64,000 nt of DNA from Telmatactis stephensoni (Eukaryota > Cnidaria > Anthozoa > Actiniaria > Isophelliidae): the NCBI GenBank assembly GCA_029948255.1, contig JALIZF010001759.1:293501-357500 (forward strand), read 5' to 3'. A program made the position numbers and the translations under genes. Positions 37,907-49,997 of the stretch are shown here, one piece after another. Position 1 is the first letter of the stretch, and each line of letters starts with the position of its first letter. A model generated the notes under the pieces. The model did no database searches and was not told the origin of the DNA. It worked only from the letters and a program-made list of their open reading frames with translations.

Positions 37907-38242
37907 CCAAGGGCGGATCCAGGGGGAGGGTCGCGGGGGTCAGGACCCCCCTGTGCTTATCAATGAACATGTCATGAATTTGCGGCAGCAGTAATTTTTT
38001 TCTGTGAAAAGACTCACTTTTAACATTCATTGAAATATCACTAAACAGTGCCAACCCTCTACTCATTCAGTTGTAAATATAATATTTTTGTTTCTAATAA
38101 AAAGTGTTAAAAAATCACTAGTCTAAGCAATTAATGTCATATTTTCAGCGAGTTTCAATGGCTTAAGACCTTTTCGCTTGGCTTCCCTGTTTGTAAACGT
38201 CACGTGACCCCCACCTTTGAAAAATCCTGGATCCGCCCTTGG
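37907..38242. mobile_element. MITE with CCAAGGGCGGATCC ends
   Basis: Inverted ends CCAAGGGCGGATCCAGG and CCTGGATCCGCCCTTGG enclose 336 bp. GAGCC-like sequence lies on both sides, possibly a decayed target duplication. Confidence 0.75.
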
Positions 38243-38749
38243 AGCCAGAGCCTTATTCAAGGTGTACTGCCAAACACCTCTGGCTTTTTTGCGACCAAGC
38301 CCAGTTCCAGTTAACGCTATTATTTTCATCGACTTTTAATTTTTTTAGAGGTTCCCTTCCAGCTAAGGTAGTGAGCCACTGTAGGCATAAACTTTGATAT
38401 GCATATGGAGCACTGTACATGTTTGTACAACTGAGTGTTTTGGTCGGTCGCAGAAGTTGCTATAAGTTGCTAAATACAACTGATATAGGTCCGAATGTCA
38501 GCAACTTTTTTCTGATTGAAAGACTTGTTTGTTTTCAAATATCTTGTAGTATGTTGTGACCAAAAGCGTTGCTCTTGGGTTGCTACCAAATGATTCTTTT
38601 CCTTCTGTACTTGAAATCTATGTAATTCAACCCATAAAACAACAATCGTCTTAATTCATTAACCTCTCCTAGTTGCTGCTTGGCTCGATTAACTCACCAG
38701 TTATTCCAAGCAGCAATTATCTCTCTTTACTTTAATGTTTTATTGTAAT

Positions 38750-38786
38750 TCATTAATTGATGGAACTACGTAAGGTAAGAATAAAG

Positions 38787-38837
<51 letters not shown>
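38750..38837 (+). mobile_element. Probable non-LTR retrotransposon 3' tail with (GTT)n
   Basis: A polyadenylation-like AATAAA is followed at once by about 50 bp of (GTT)n, the usual form of an RTE/L2-type 3' terminus. No coding part is attached. Confidence 0.5.
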
Positions 38838-38838
<1 letters not shown>

Positions 38839-40172
38839 CTCATCTTTTTTAGTCCCGTTTTTTTACTCGCCATTAATTGGCTTATTTGCATATCGTTCAG
38901 TGCTCTCGAATGAATTTAATACTTAATGTATTTCAAAAACACAGCTAAATTCTGGCTACTAATCGAAAAGATATCTACCTTCTTAGGGTTCTTAAGGACT
39001 CGTAAGGTTCGTAGCGGTTGTTAAGGACTCGACTAGGTGCCTCGACAATTTATCACATTACTCTTTAATGTTTGATTCATATTTAACATTAAATCAGAGT
39101 TTGAAAAACAGTAACGAATAAGTGGAGAGCAAGCGGAGAGAGAGACTTATTGATCAGAAGTCAGTTTGAAAGCCTGATTCAGCCAACTTATCAAAAACAC
39201 TTGCTTTGTTTACTTCGTAACTATGGACACTCGCTAGTTTGATCGATACTCAAATAAAATACTTTTTGTTCGTGTAGCAGAACAGAAATGGTCATCATAT
39301 TCAAAATTAAAGTAAATACACTTTAAGAGAATCACTTTATGGAGAAGATTATGACTTTTAAGACTAGATTTGGTAAAAACTTTACTGCAGTTCTGACTGG
39401 TGTAAACAAAGATGGAAAAGTGTCAGCAGTGTTACCATTTACAGAGTTCTTTGTCTAAAATAATCTTTTTGTCAGTCAATTTCAATCCTAAGCCAAGTTT
39501 TAAATGTTTCTGGTGAATTTTGGTTGACAAAACGTCTAGCCTCAGAAACGATCTCATCACACTATTTATGCACATTTACAAAAGTCTCTCAGCCCGCCGC
39601 GCCGTAACAGTGGATGTCCCGAAAGACAGTAGGATTCTGTGCGATGTTCGAACAGCTTTATTTCAACGGATCTGCAGTTTCTGGGATAAAGACTAATTAT
39701 AGCCCTAACCTGCATGCTGACATAACTTATTTGGACGTTTAAATGCAAGGATAGCGTACATAGTGAAAGTACATTAAGGACGCCCAGTAGAGACTTTTGG
39801 TTCACTTCTATGCTTTAATTTCTAATGAGTTCTTTACACGTTACTCACTCTGCAACTGAGATCAACTTTGGGTTGCAGTACAACCGTATCGGATCGAATA
39901 GATAATTTTATAATTAAAACTAATCAAGTGGTTGAAATTGTTTTGCTTGACAAGTTACTTGCTGGAAGAACAACTCGCTCAAAAGTTTGGGTGTGTACCC
40001 CGTTGTGTATACGTAACACCCAATATGCACAATTAAGTAGGAGGAGTCTCCTTTTGCTTGTAAACAAGATACCAAGAGCTTGAGAGAACTGGTTTTCCAG
40101 CAAGGCCAAGTGGTTTCCACTACTAGTCATCGATATTAAAAATCTGTTAGACCAACTCGTAGTCTATTATTT

Positions 40173-40317
40173 TAGAGTGGTTTTCATTTGACCGTGAAGG
40201 ATTAGACAAACTAATAGTTGGTAGTAGACTCTAAAGCCATTGTTTTCTTTTGTTTTTTATCAACTACTACAAACTAAATAGTCATTTTTCTTTCACGGTC
40301 AAATGAAAATCACTCTA
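40173..40317. mobile_element. 145-bp MITE with TA target site
   Basis: GAGTGGTTTTCATTTGACCG (left) and its inverted counterpart CGGTCAAATGAAAATCACTC (right) are flanked by TA on both sides. TA duplication and short inverted ends suggest a Tc1/mariner-related parent. Confidence 0.85.
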
Positions 40318-41673
40318 GGATTTTAAAACGAAACTTGTACTCTGTGGTTCCTGGATTAGCAAACAAAAGAGTTTTGTGCATTGATACGTTCAAAAACGCC
40401 GGTAACGAAATTAATCGGACAATTTGTTTGCCAAGCAGGGCGGAATGAGTTTTGCTGAGAAGAACGCAATAATAAAACCTGACCCGTGTCAAAATAAATA
40501 AGAAAATGAATAACATAAATGGAAAATGAATAAAATATAAAATAAAATAAAGGCAAAATGGAGTTAAATATATTCCCAAAAATATTGAAAGAAAATGGAT
40601 AAAATAGCTAGTGTTGTGTAACACCGTTGTAAAGATCATGTTGGCATCTTTAGTATACTAAACTGAAGGTTTAACAGATCTTAAGTTAAAGCAAAAATAA
40701 AGCAGTTTTGGCTCTAAAAGATATGGCTCAAAAATATTTGGGAAAACTATTAACAGCTATTTTTTAAAGCCAATAAACCGTAAGGAGGCCTTATGGTGGC
40801 CTTACAATAAGTGTTAACTCTGGCCCTAACACTACAACACATGAAAAATATGACATTGCTAGCGCGCGTTCATTGGCACATCAACCAACAATCATGTAGT
40901 AAATAATAACATTTAGTCACCATAGCAACAAGGTTAAAAATGTAAACCTTTTTTTTCGATATTGGGCCTACTGTATCTCGGAATCTAAAAATATCTTGTG
41001 ATAACAATGTGTGCAAGATTTGTAGCCCAAACAACAATCTACAAGATTCCGCTAGTATGTTTCCCATGATTATTATAATCCATTAGCAAAAATCAATCAA
41101 ACTTGTTAGATCATAAAAGTTTGGCCTTAATTTTCACCACTAAGACTTCGTTTAAAGCACTAGGTTTTCAAATCACAATTTCAGCTTTTACCACAGAGAT
41201 TCTAAAATCATGAGGGCATTGTCATGTTGCCATGGCAACCAGGAGATAACACCTTAACTCAATAACCAAAACTGTTAGCTGATCCTACTTATAGTATGTT
41301 TTACACCACACCAAGACCTATAAAACAATACCACTTTTGAGGTCATGTGATTTTTGGTTGCCATGATAACAAAAATAATCTTTAATTCAATAAAAAATTC
41401 GTCAAAAATCGACGTTTTCGATTTAGTTGTTGATAACTACACTAACAATTAACTGTGGCAAGCACTTTAAGTGGTAAAGAAATGTTTGGTGTACATGCAT
41501 TTGCCCCTTTAAAATTCAAACCTTAGTCTGCGACTAGGGTTACGAATATTTTTGATAATAAAATGCTGAGACCTGTGCAAGTTCAAGTTTATTACAGATC
41601 TTGACGAGTACTTTCCAATGTTGTGCCTTACATTGCCATCCGACTATTGGTTCACCCTAAATTTAAGGTCCGC

Positions 41674-41700
41674 TTAGGGTTAGGGTTAGGGTTAGGGTTA
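41674..41700. repeat. Interstitial (TTAGGG)n
   Basis: Four tandem TTAGGG units plus TTA, the metazoan telomere repeat, far from any visible chromosome end. Confidence 0.9.
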
Positions 41701-41817
41701 ATCATTAACGCAGTAACCACTTATCTGATTTTGACGAAGCAAACACTGTATGATCAGTAACAATATACTAAAAGATTATTGAAATCCAATAAATTTTTGA
41801 ACTAAAAACGGAAAAGT

Positions 41818-41880
41818 AGTCTCCTTTACGCAGCCGCATTTGCGTCGTGACGACACAAACATGCGGCTGCATAGGAGACT
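41818..41880. mobile_element. 63-bp palindromic MITE remnant
   Basis: AGTCTCCTTTACGCAGCCGC pairs with GCGGCTGCATAGGAGACT across a short GTCGTGACGAC centre. Confidence 0.7.
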
Positions 41881-42554
41881 AACGGCAAAGCCCCTGACAT
41901 TTGGATCTCGGCGTCCAAGGTCGACAATTAGGGTTACCATTATTTTTGAAAATAGGATCTCGAGACCAGAGCATAAATTCACTCTTACTAATCTTAATTG
42001 GTAAGACATTTTCAACAATGCGTATTGGTACCCTCAGGTAATAATAGCTTAAGGTCCAAAGTCAGGAGTGGGATGTTTTATAGCAATCCACTGCCTCTAA
42101 TTTCTTGGTTATGTCACGTTTTTCCTTTCGCTTTAACTAACCTTCCTTCATATCGTACCCCATCTTTCTTTTTCGTAATTGCATTATCCTCATATTTCAA
42201 TTCATACCCATAACATGCCCTAGTAGCATGGCTTGTAAAACTATCTTACCATTTACTGCTTCAAGGATTTAATTATTTTCTTGGTAATAAACCTTAAATC
42301 ATCGATAGATGAACTATATACGTCCTATATTTGATATCACAAAATTGACCAATTGCAGGTTAGACCAAAAACGCAGTGGAAAACTATGCCACTGCAAGAA
42401 ACCACACAAAATTCACATTCGCTTGCTCACCCTCATTTTACCGTTATCCCAAACCTCTTATCTCGTTTTCATTAGTTTCACTATTCGTTATAATTGTCTT
42501 GTATTCGTGTTCCGTAAAGTTTTTGATATTTCTACCCATTCAGGTACTCAATCC

Positions 42555-43586
42555 TAATAATAATAAGGAATTTCTATAAATAGACAACCTGAGTGGAGAT
42601 TGAATTCACACTGCCGGTGTAAAATACCACTTAGCCTCAACCCCAAGACCTGGGGCTTAGAGACTAAGCACTCTATGCAGAATAAGGGTGGTGCCAATGA
42701 CTGCAGATGTCTGCATTCCACCCAGCACGTCTGGAATACCGAGATATTTCAGGTGCCCCTCAAGATTGCTTGAAACAATCCCAAAAGAGCCAACGACCAA
42801 TGGAACCACCTTTGTTGATACTCGGTGCAACTTTCGTATCTCCTTTGCAAGAGGAGCATATTTGTCAATTTTCTCCTCTTCCTTGACCACCACATTACGA
42901 TCCCAAGGCACCGAGAAATCAACAAAGGTCCACTGACGAGCCGCCCAATTCAACACAGTAACATCAGGACAATTATGTTCCATCTTCTGTAATCTCTACT
43001 TCCTATCATCCGAAATCCTAACTTCATCTGGAACCTCCTTATACCACACATCAGCACACTTCACCCCATACTTCCGACACAACTCCCAATACACCCTCAA
43101 TCCCATCCGATCATGTCTCTTCTTATATTGCCTCTGGGCCAAAACACTATAGCCACTTGCCAAATGGCCAACAGACTCCACCTCCTTCCCACAAACCCTA
43201 CACTTTGGATCCACATCCTCTTTCTGAATGGTTGCCGGAAAAAACCTTGTCCTCAGAGCTTGCTCCTGTGCTGCAAAAACAAACCCCTCAGTGCCCTTAC
43301 CCAAATACCCTGCCCTTAACCACTGCCAAGACTGCTCATCAGCAACCTCGCTCACATCTCTCATGATTTTCCCATGCAACCTCTTCTCTAGGAAATTTTC
43401 TCTCCTCTCCTTCTGCACCCTCTTCTTATACTGCTTCTTCGTCTCACCAACCTGCAATGACTCACCAACCACCTTTAACATCCACTCGTCACTCTCTTTA
43501 ACATACCCAAACAAACCCAGCTCTTCTGCTCTCACACAGTCAACAACACTGATCAGCCCCCTACCACCATGCTTCCTTTTCATGTA
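42555..43586 (-). pseudogene. 5'-truncated non-LTR retrotransposon with restriction-like endonuclease (REL)
   Basis: The minus-strand frame runs from 43583 to 42657 with one in-frame TAG at 42996-42998. It begins KRKHGGRGLISVVDC, as in the region after the reverse transcriptase in R2-like and other REL elements. A zinc-binding segment follows (CRVCGKEVESVGHLASG, with the last Cys apparently replaced). Next is the REL nuclease region PDVTV...FVDFSVPWDRNVV...KEEEKIDKY, with the expected PD, D and K residues. The end reads VVPLVVGSFGIVSSNL. A 3' UTR ends TTTATAGAAATTCC plus (TTA)n at 42555. The polymerase part is absent, so this is a dead 5'-truncated copy. Confidence 0.8.
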
Positions 43587-43732
43587 CCCAAATCAAAACC
43601 GCGACAATGCCACGCAGTGTAATATTGTACATAAAGGCAGTGTTACACGATAGTTCTCGAGCTAGAAGTAATTAGTTACCAGCAATACTATATTTGTAAA
43701 TCATTATATACCAGTTTGCTGTGAAATAAAAG

Positions 43733-43815
<83 letters not shown>

Positions 43816-43830
43816 CTAAAAAAAAAAAAA
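43584..43830 (+). mobile_element. Retroelement 3' end with (TAA)n tail
   Basis: The first 67 bp are identical to 24437-24503. The segment ends GCTGTGAAATAAAAGA and then about 80 bp of (TAA)n plus poly(A). The AATAAA and repeat tail look like the 3' end of a plus-strand retroelement. A similar GTGAAATAAAAGAAATAAT tail recurs at 43970-44072. Confidence 0.55.
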
Positions 43831-43984
43831 AAAAACTTAAACTTAAACTTACACGGAATCTGCTCTAAAACTAGTTAAAAAAAAAAAAAAAAAAAAACCA
43901 TTGTAAATAGATAAGGCCTTAGGAATAGGGTATATTCCCGGCAAAATGATGTAAGCAGCCAGTATTACACTGTGAAATAAAAGA

Positions 43985-44072
<88 letters not shown>

Positions 44073-44340
44073 GAGAAGTTTGGAGAAGTAAGGGTGATAC
44101 CAATTGTGGTTGGAGCCTTGGGAGTTGTTTCAAGGGATTTGAAGAAATGGCTGAAAGAATTGAACGTCTGTAGTGGCATAGAGTTGTTGCAGAAAGCATG
44201 TTTGCTTGGTACTGCAAGGTTGATAAGGAAGGTTTTTGAGACCTAAGGCTGCTGGGTGCAGCTTGCTCTCAGAGACATATCACCGGTATTCCACCAAACC
44301 GAGATAACACGAAATAATAATAATAATAATGACATACTAG
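44073..44340 (+). pseudogene. C-terminal remnant of a second REL-type non-LTR retrotransposon
   Basis: Codons 44073-44246 read VRVIPIVVGALGVVSRDL, then KKWLKELN, CSGIELLQKACLLGTARL and a stop. This is the conserved C-terminus of REL elements and resembles the homologous end of the minus-strand copy at 42657-42750. A 3' UTR with an (ATA)n tail ends near 44330. The (TAA)n array at 43984-44072 directly precedes it, as if it inserted into the tail of an earlier copy. Confidence 0.75.
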
Positions 44341-44573
44341 ATAATTACAGCTTAGCCAAGGTTACACCCGCAAAGTTGTAAACTTACAATCATGTTGTTA
44401 CTCAATAAAGGTGTCAATAATAATAATAATAATAATAATAACTTGTGGACCTCCTAAAATATAAATTTAATGAAGATCTTGATACTTTTCAATGTTTTTC
44501 AATTATCATCATCATCATAAAGCACCTGGATTGAGAAAAATCTGTTAACGTATGTGGAAAAAAAATATTTTTT

Positions 44574-44805
44574 TTGGGGAGGGGGGCCTCCATATATTTG
44601 CTATACGATGCTCAGCCTGAAAGGGGTACCTTTTTGGGACAAGAGGTATAAAAAGGGTAGGGAATGTGCAATTTTGGGTATACCAAGGGGTAGGGAATTT
44701 GTGACTTTGGGTATCGTAAAGGGTCCTGGTATAAAATGGGTTGCAAAAGCTACCATTCCATCCAAAATGCTCATTGACATATAGTGGCCTCCCCTGGGAA
44801 GCAAT
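44574..44805. mobile_element. MITE with GGGAGGGGGGCCTCC-like ends
   Basis: GGGGAGGGGGGCCTCCATAT on the left faces CATATAGTGGCCTCCCCTGGG on the right. Inside is TGAAAGGGGTACC, shared with about 31.7 kb. Confidence 0.55.
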
Positions 44806-45185
44806 ATACTGTCTTAACTACAGCTACTGTAAGTACAGTGAAACTATAACTTCAAAATCTTCAACCGTTATTGATGTCTTGTAGGTTAAATAAGTAAAAT
44901 CATATTGTAACTTTTGACTGTAGTTCTCACTCAACAGACATAACCTTCTGGACATTCAAAAAGAATGAAATTACAGAGTTTATAAAAATGAAAAATTGGA
45001 TGTTCCAGAGTGTGAGTGTGTGTGAAGGGGAAGGGGGTGGGAAAGGGAGTGGCCAATTTACCAATTCCCCTCCCTGGATATCGACTGGAACTACTCAACC
45101 TAATTTAGATTAAAACCAGAGGACCCATGCATACAACATCATGTTTATTGCTTATACAATATTTTTATGTAATACATAATCCATC

Positions 45186-45600
45186 TTATAGTACAGGAAA
45201 ATGGTGAAGAATTGTTCAAATTTGTGTAACAAGCATGAAATTTGGCACACCGATAGAGGTTAATTATGACCTGAGTAATTCAAGAGGTGGAGCCATATGC
45301 CACTCTTTATGCTTATTATATTTTGAATATATATTCATATATATATTTCCTCGCTAATAAACTAAAATTAAAGGTTTATTTTGCTCAATTTTTTAATGAT
45401 ATTTTTCACTACTATAAAACTGGAAGTACTTGTTTTTTGGTGTGGCTGCATATGTCGGATTACTTTGGGCCTAAGCCTTTATGTGCAAGATTTCACAGTG
45501 ACAATCACGAGAGGAAAATTAAACCTTTTGTATCCATTTCATGTATAATGACAGTATTCCATAGCTATAGTTCTCCAAGTAGCAATTAGGGGATGTGGCT
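45186..45600. repeat. Dispersed repeat with GTGGCTC boxes, copy 1
   Basis: It shares many blocks with 62160-62700 in the same orientation, for example CTAAAATTAAAGGTTTATTT, CTATAAAACTGGAAGTACTT and CCATAGCTATAGTT. Its left end (TTCAAATTTGTGTAACAAGC) appears inverted at the right end of the other copy, so the family has inverted termini. Confidence 0.65.
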
Positions 45601-48310
45601 CTCAATCAAAACTTACTGAGCATACTCAGACTACCACTGTCCTTCATTACACCTTTCTGTATTAACATTACAAATTAATATAAATTGCTATTTTGTGTTG
45701 GAACCTTGGGTTACATTTATAAATTATAAATGGTGCATTATTAAGAAAGCCATATCTAATCAAATTCCCTCAAATTTTGCAGAATTTTGCAGAAGTAGTT
45801 TTTTGGTCAAATTTACTTTAAAAACCTGTTTGGGGTAAATGTTTTGGACATTCCAAATAAAAGTGCGAGATTCCAAAAATAAAGTGTCCACGGGATGTTA
45901 ATCCAATAATAGGGGCTTCATCAAGACTGTAAGAGTATAGTAAGTTATGATGGTAAAATCATACAAAAACAATCTCTATAAATGTGATAATTTTTGAATA
46001 ACCTTGTCACTAGTTAGATGTGTTTGCTTCTTTGAGTGCAAATATTTGCTGGGAAAAAATCTGAAATCCTTTTAATTAGATTTCAAGTCTGATGACCAAT
46101 CAACCAACTGAGCTATTTGAAAGCTCTAGTGGTGCACAGGTCAAAGCTCATTATTTATGATGATCGCGCAATGCTGTCCAATAACCTAAGCAAAATGATT
46201 TATATAATTGTTTCATATTGGACTTGAAGATGCAAACACATCTAAGCGATGATCCATCTATAAACCTCGTCGTTATTTGTTGCACAGCAACAAAACTGGC
46301 AAAAATTGAAAGCCACATGTGGCAGTATTAATAATCTTTACATAATTTTGAAAGTCTTTGCTGACAACCGTCATTATACATAGGATGGATTTGGCAAGAG
46401 AAAGTACAAGTCTAACAAATACACATGGTTCACATACACAATGACTTTCTGTCACATGGTAAAAATCAACAACTCAGTTTGCATGATGACACTGATGTAA
46501 TGAAATTACAACTTCGAGTGGTACACTTCACATTTTTTGTCACTTGCCTTCTTGGTTGAGAGCATATCATCATCTATGAAACAAATATAAGCAAAATTCA
46601 TTAAAAATAAATAAATTAAAATAAACACAAATATGATAATACTACAATTAAAATGAAGCCTGAATATGTATGCACAATAAAAATCAAAGAGACTATGCAC
46701 AAAAAGCCAAAAATAAGAAATAGCCCTTTCCCCTTCCCCAAACAAATGTTGTTCAAACAGTGTTCAGGCATTTAGACAACATTGTTTATTGTATATAATT
46801 TTTACAACAAATCTCTCAATCTGATTGGTTAAAAGCCACTGTCAATAGGACATCAGACAAGGCTGCTGATGTGTTCCATCATGCGTGTTTGTTCTGTTAC
46901 CCCATTTGATAAAGATTTATTTCCTTTTATCAATGAGAATAATTGTTGTAAAAAAATGGCAGGAGGTTTTCTGTATGCTCATTGACAATGCACTTGATGT
47001 CATAAAATGTTCAAAAAAAAAGTAGTGAAACCATTTGCTGTGCTTGTGGTTCCATTTGAGTTTTGAACATTTTGTGAAGTCAAATCCATTGTCAATTGGA
47101 GTATAGACAATGGAAAACCACTTGCAAGCAATTTTTTCATTGTATATTGTACAGTATAGCACAGTACATTTTACTCTATATTTAGTGAGAGAAAGGGGGT
47201 GTTTACATGACACTAGGATCATCCTAGCAGATGAATCATCCTACCTGCTACACATTTACTGCATTCTGTTTACATGGAAATTTTTGTCTTCGCTTCGGGT
47301 ACTAGGATTATAATACTAAACAGAATGCAGTAAATGTATAGCATTATAGGATGATTTGCATGCTAGGATGATCCTAGTGCCAACACCTAAATCCTAGTGT
47401 AAACACCCCCTAACAGCTTAGAAAAAAGTGGCTTGCTATACTTGCATCATCACACACAAAGTTCTAAATTATTAATTGCTTTTTGTCTTGGTTGTCTGCA
47501 GTATTTCATATCAGGGCCAAATAAAAAAAGGAAAAAAATAGAACCAGTAGATTTACGATAAAATAGCACGTATTATAAACTTAATATAAACTTACAATTT
47601 GCATACTTTTACGAGTATTTTACAGTATTTGGAATGAAAAATTGGCCTCGAACACAACTTTTAAAAAAACTACAAGAAATTGAGCTTAAATTCATTCTGC
47701 AAACTAATCCAAAGTAAAAGAACGAGCTTTGAGCTTACAATAAAGTCAGGAACAGCAACAGAAAAAGCCATTTTGTAAGTATCTAACGCTCAAACAAGCT
47801 TTGAGGATACTGAGCTCACTTTATAAACAGCGTATTTTTCGCTTTCTCTCGACAAAAAGCATGCATTCTTTCGTTATTCAGAAGTTTACTTACCGGTGTC
47901 TCTACTGGTAGGTAGCTCAGTTAATCTAATCGTAAATAACTTACTCATAAGTGAGTTTGTCGTACAACAAAAGACGTACATGTAGTCAGGTCATCACTGC
48001 CACGGACTTTACTTACCAGTGCCCTTGCGGAGCGACTGCATTCTATCAAGTGATTTGATTGGCTACATGATACGGAATACGTCAGAGGACATGTCTACCA
48101 TGGAGGACCGTCTGGCCATGGTACAGCCATCTTGGACTATCTGTCACGTGACTAGGATACTAGTTTTCAGTTCCCCGTCACGGCTGATGGTAGGTACTTC
48201 ATGTAAGGTACATTAGTCAAAACCGCAGACCGCCAGCAACGCAGGCTATCGAGGAGACTACACGGCTGATTTGGTAGTTGGAAATAATTTATTGGGAGTT
48301 CTTGTGTAAA
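45601..48310. other. Gene-poor stretch
   Basis: AT-rich repeats; the one clear element is the MITE at 47195-47411. A weak minus-strand terminal-exon candidate at about 46510-46578 is discussed under rejected items. Confidence 0.5.
47195..47411. mobile_element. 217-bp MITE with GGGGGTGTTTAC ends
   Basis: Inverted ends GGGGGTGTTTACATGACACT and AGTGTAAACACCCCC flank internal inverted ACTAGGATCATCCTAGCA blocks. Confidence 0.8.
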
Positions 48311-48739
48311 GAAACGGGTGGATCCCATCTCCATCTAATATGGTCGTCCGAACGTTTCAAAATTCGTTAAATTTTAAAAATGCGTTGTCGCTAAAACTAG
48401 ATTCACTGTCGCTAAATTGAATTCGTTGTCGCCGCTAAAACTAGATTCGCAGTCGTTAAATTGTTCACTAAACCACGTGAAACTACGGATATGAACTGAA
48501 TTCGCTGTTTCACTGTGGCCAAAATTTAGTCAGTGCCGGTGTCACTAAACTTCGCTGTCGTTAAAACTAAAGGTCAACGTTGTTGTCGCTAAAAAACAAA
48601 TCGTACTCAAACACCTCTTTGATGCGCTAAAACATAAGGTATATAGATCCGTGGCCAGTTCTTGGCCGTCTCCATACCATATATATTTCGCTTATATATT
48701 TAATACCATATTGTGTTGCCGTGTAGAAAGAGGTGGTGA

Positions 48740-49140
48740 AGAGGGGGTACCCATCACGAATCACGAACCATTTTTTCGCAATTTCACGGATCACGGAATA
48801 ATGATAAGCTATTTCACAAATCATAGAAGATTTTTACTTTTCGTTCAAAAATAAATACTGGTTTTTCATTCCTAAGATTTTTTGCACGAATTTTGTCCTT
48901 ATAAATGGACCGAAAGTACGTACAATCGAAGGATCACACTGTTTTTCGTTATCTCTTTTCTGCGCGTCCAATATTTCACGGATCGGCATTTTTATAATCA
49001 CGAATCTCGGCAATGAAAAACTACAAATCCCAGTCACGGACAAAGATGATTTCACGGATCACGGCTAGAATTTTTAGCTTTTCACGAATCACAAGCCTAA
49101 TTTAGGCTGAATCACGGGTCACGAAATCAAAAACCACTCT
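48740..49140. repeat. TCACG-rich degenerate repeat
   Basis: The words TCACGAATCACG and TCACGGATCACG recur at least six times, partly at the two ends (near 48755 and 49075-49130). No coding content. Confidence 0.6.
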
Positions 49141-49599
49141 AAACCGCACCCAAATCAAAAACAAATACGCCAGAAGTGTTTATAAACAGTCAATCTTTAT
49201 TTCAATCATAGTCTTGAGGGATATTTCTAAGTTTTCGGCGAATTTGGAGAAATAAATTAAATGTAGCATCAAATAGCCGTTAAAATCCACAGGAAGCCCA
49301 ACCACCACACCAACAGACAGTGCTGCAAGCTGTTTAACTATATAAGTATTGTACTAGCCTACCTAACAGTAGAAAATGCTGACTTTAATGCAGAGGTGTA
49401 AGAAGTAGAAGTACAAGAAGTACAAGTACAAGAAAATTAAATTATACAGCAAATAAATCATAAAGAAGAATTATTCACATATAAAGTAAAATAATAATCA
49501 AATTAAAATTTATGTGGCATCATTAGCAAATAAAATGACAAAAAGCCTAGCCTGCAAGGAACGCGTGCACGTAGGCTACAAAAAGCCTTGTGGCAAAGC

Positions 49600-49812
49600 A
49601 TAAGTCACAAGGACTTATTTATTTTATTTACAAGCTTATTCCTTCCAGTGAAGGCAGGGTCACCACAACAGCTTTCGCCAATTACTGTGGGCCCTGTAGT
49701 GTTATAGGACAGACCACACACACCGGCAACTTCATGGCCTACTCTCCCCGAATAGTGGTGTGGGTTCTTTAACGTCCCTCCGGTGCAAGTAGTGAAGTGT
49801 TAGAGAGACGGA

Positions 49813-49844
<32 letters not shown>

Positions 49845-49888
49845 CTGAAGGTCTAACCATTTGCAGATGTAGTTACAAAGGCAGCACC

Positions 49889-49927
<39 letters not shown>

Positions 49928-49997
49928 CCGGGGCTTGAACCCACGACCTCCCGCACGAAAGACCGATGCTCTACCAACTGAGCCAACCGGGCGGCAT
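49600..49997 (-). mobile_element. tRNA-derived SINE
   Basis: The minus-strand head has A box TGGCTCAGTTGGTAGAGC and B box GGTTCAAGCCCC (49918-49995). The body contains GGAGGGACGTTAAAGAACCC, a core motif common in marine invertebrate SINEs, and runs to about 49600 at an (A/T)-rich tail. Confidence 0.8.

Larger units (their letters stand above)
38838..42554. other. Gene-poor stretch with MITEs and a short telomere-like array
   Basis: No supported gene on either strand. Contents recognised are the MITE at 40173-40317, the (TTAGGG)4 array at 41674-41700 and the palindrome at 41818-41880. Confidence 0.6.

Noticed and set aside
46510..46578. Minus-strand terminal exon candidate encoding DDDMLSTKKASDKKCEVY and a stop
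   Set aside because: The acceptor is good, but no upstream minus-strand exon was found and the peptide is too short to judge.
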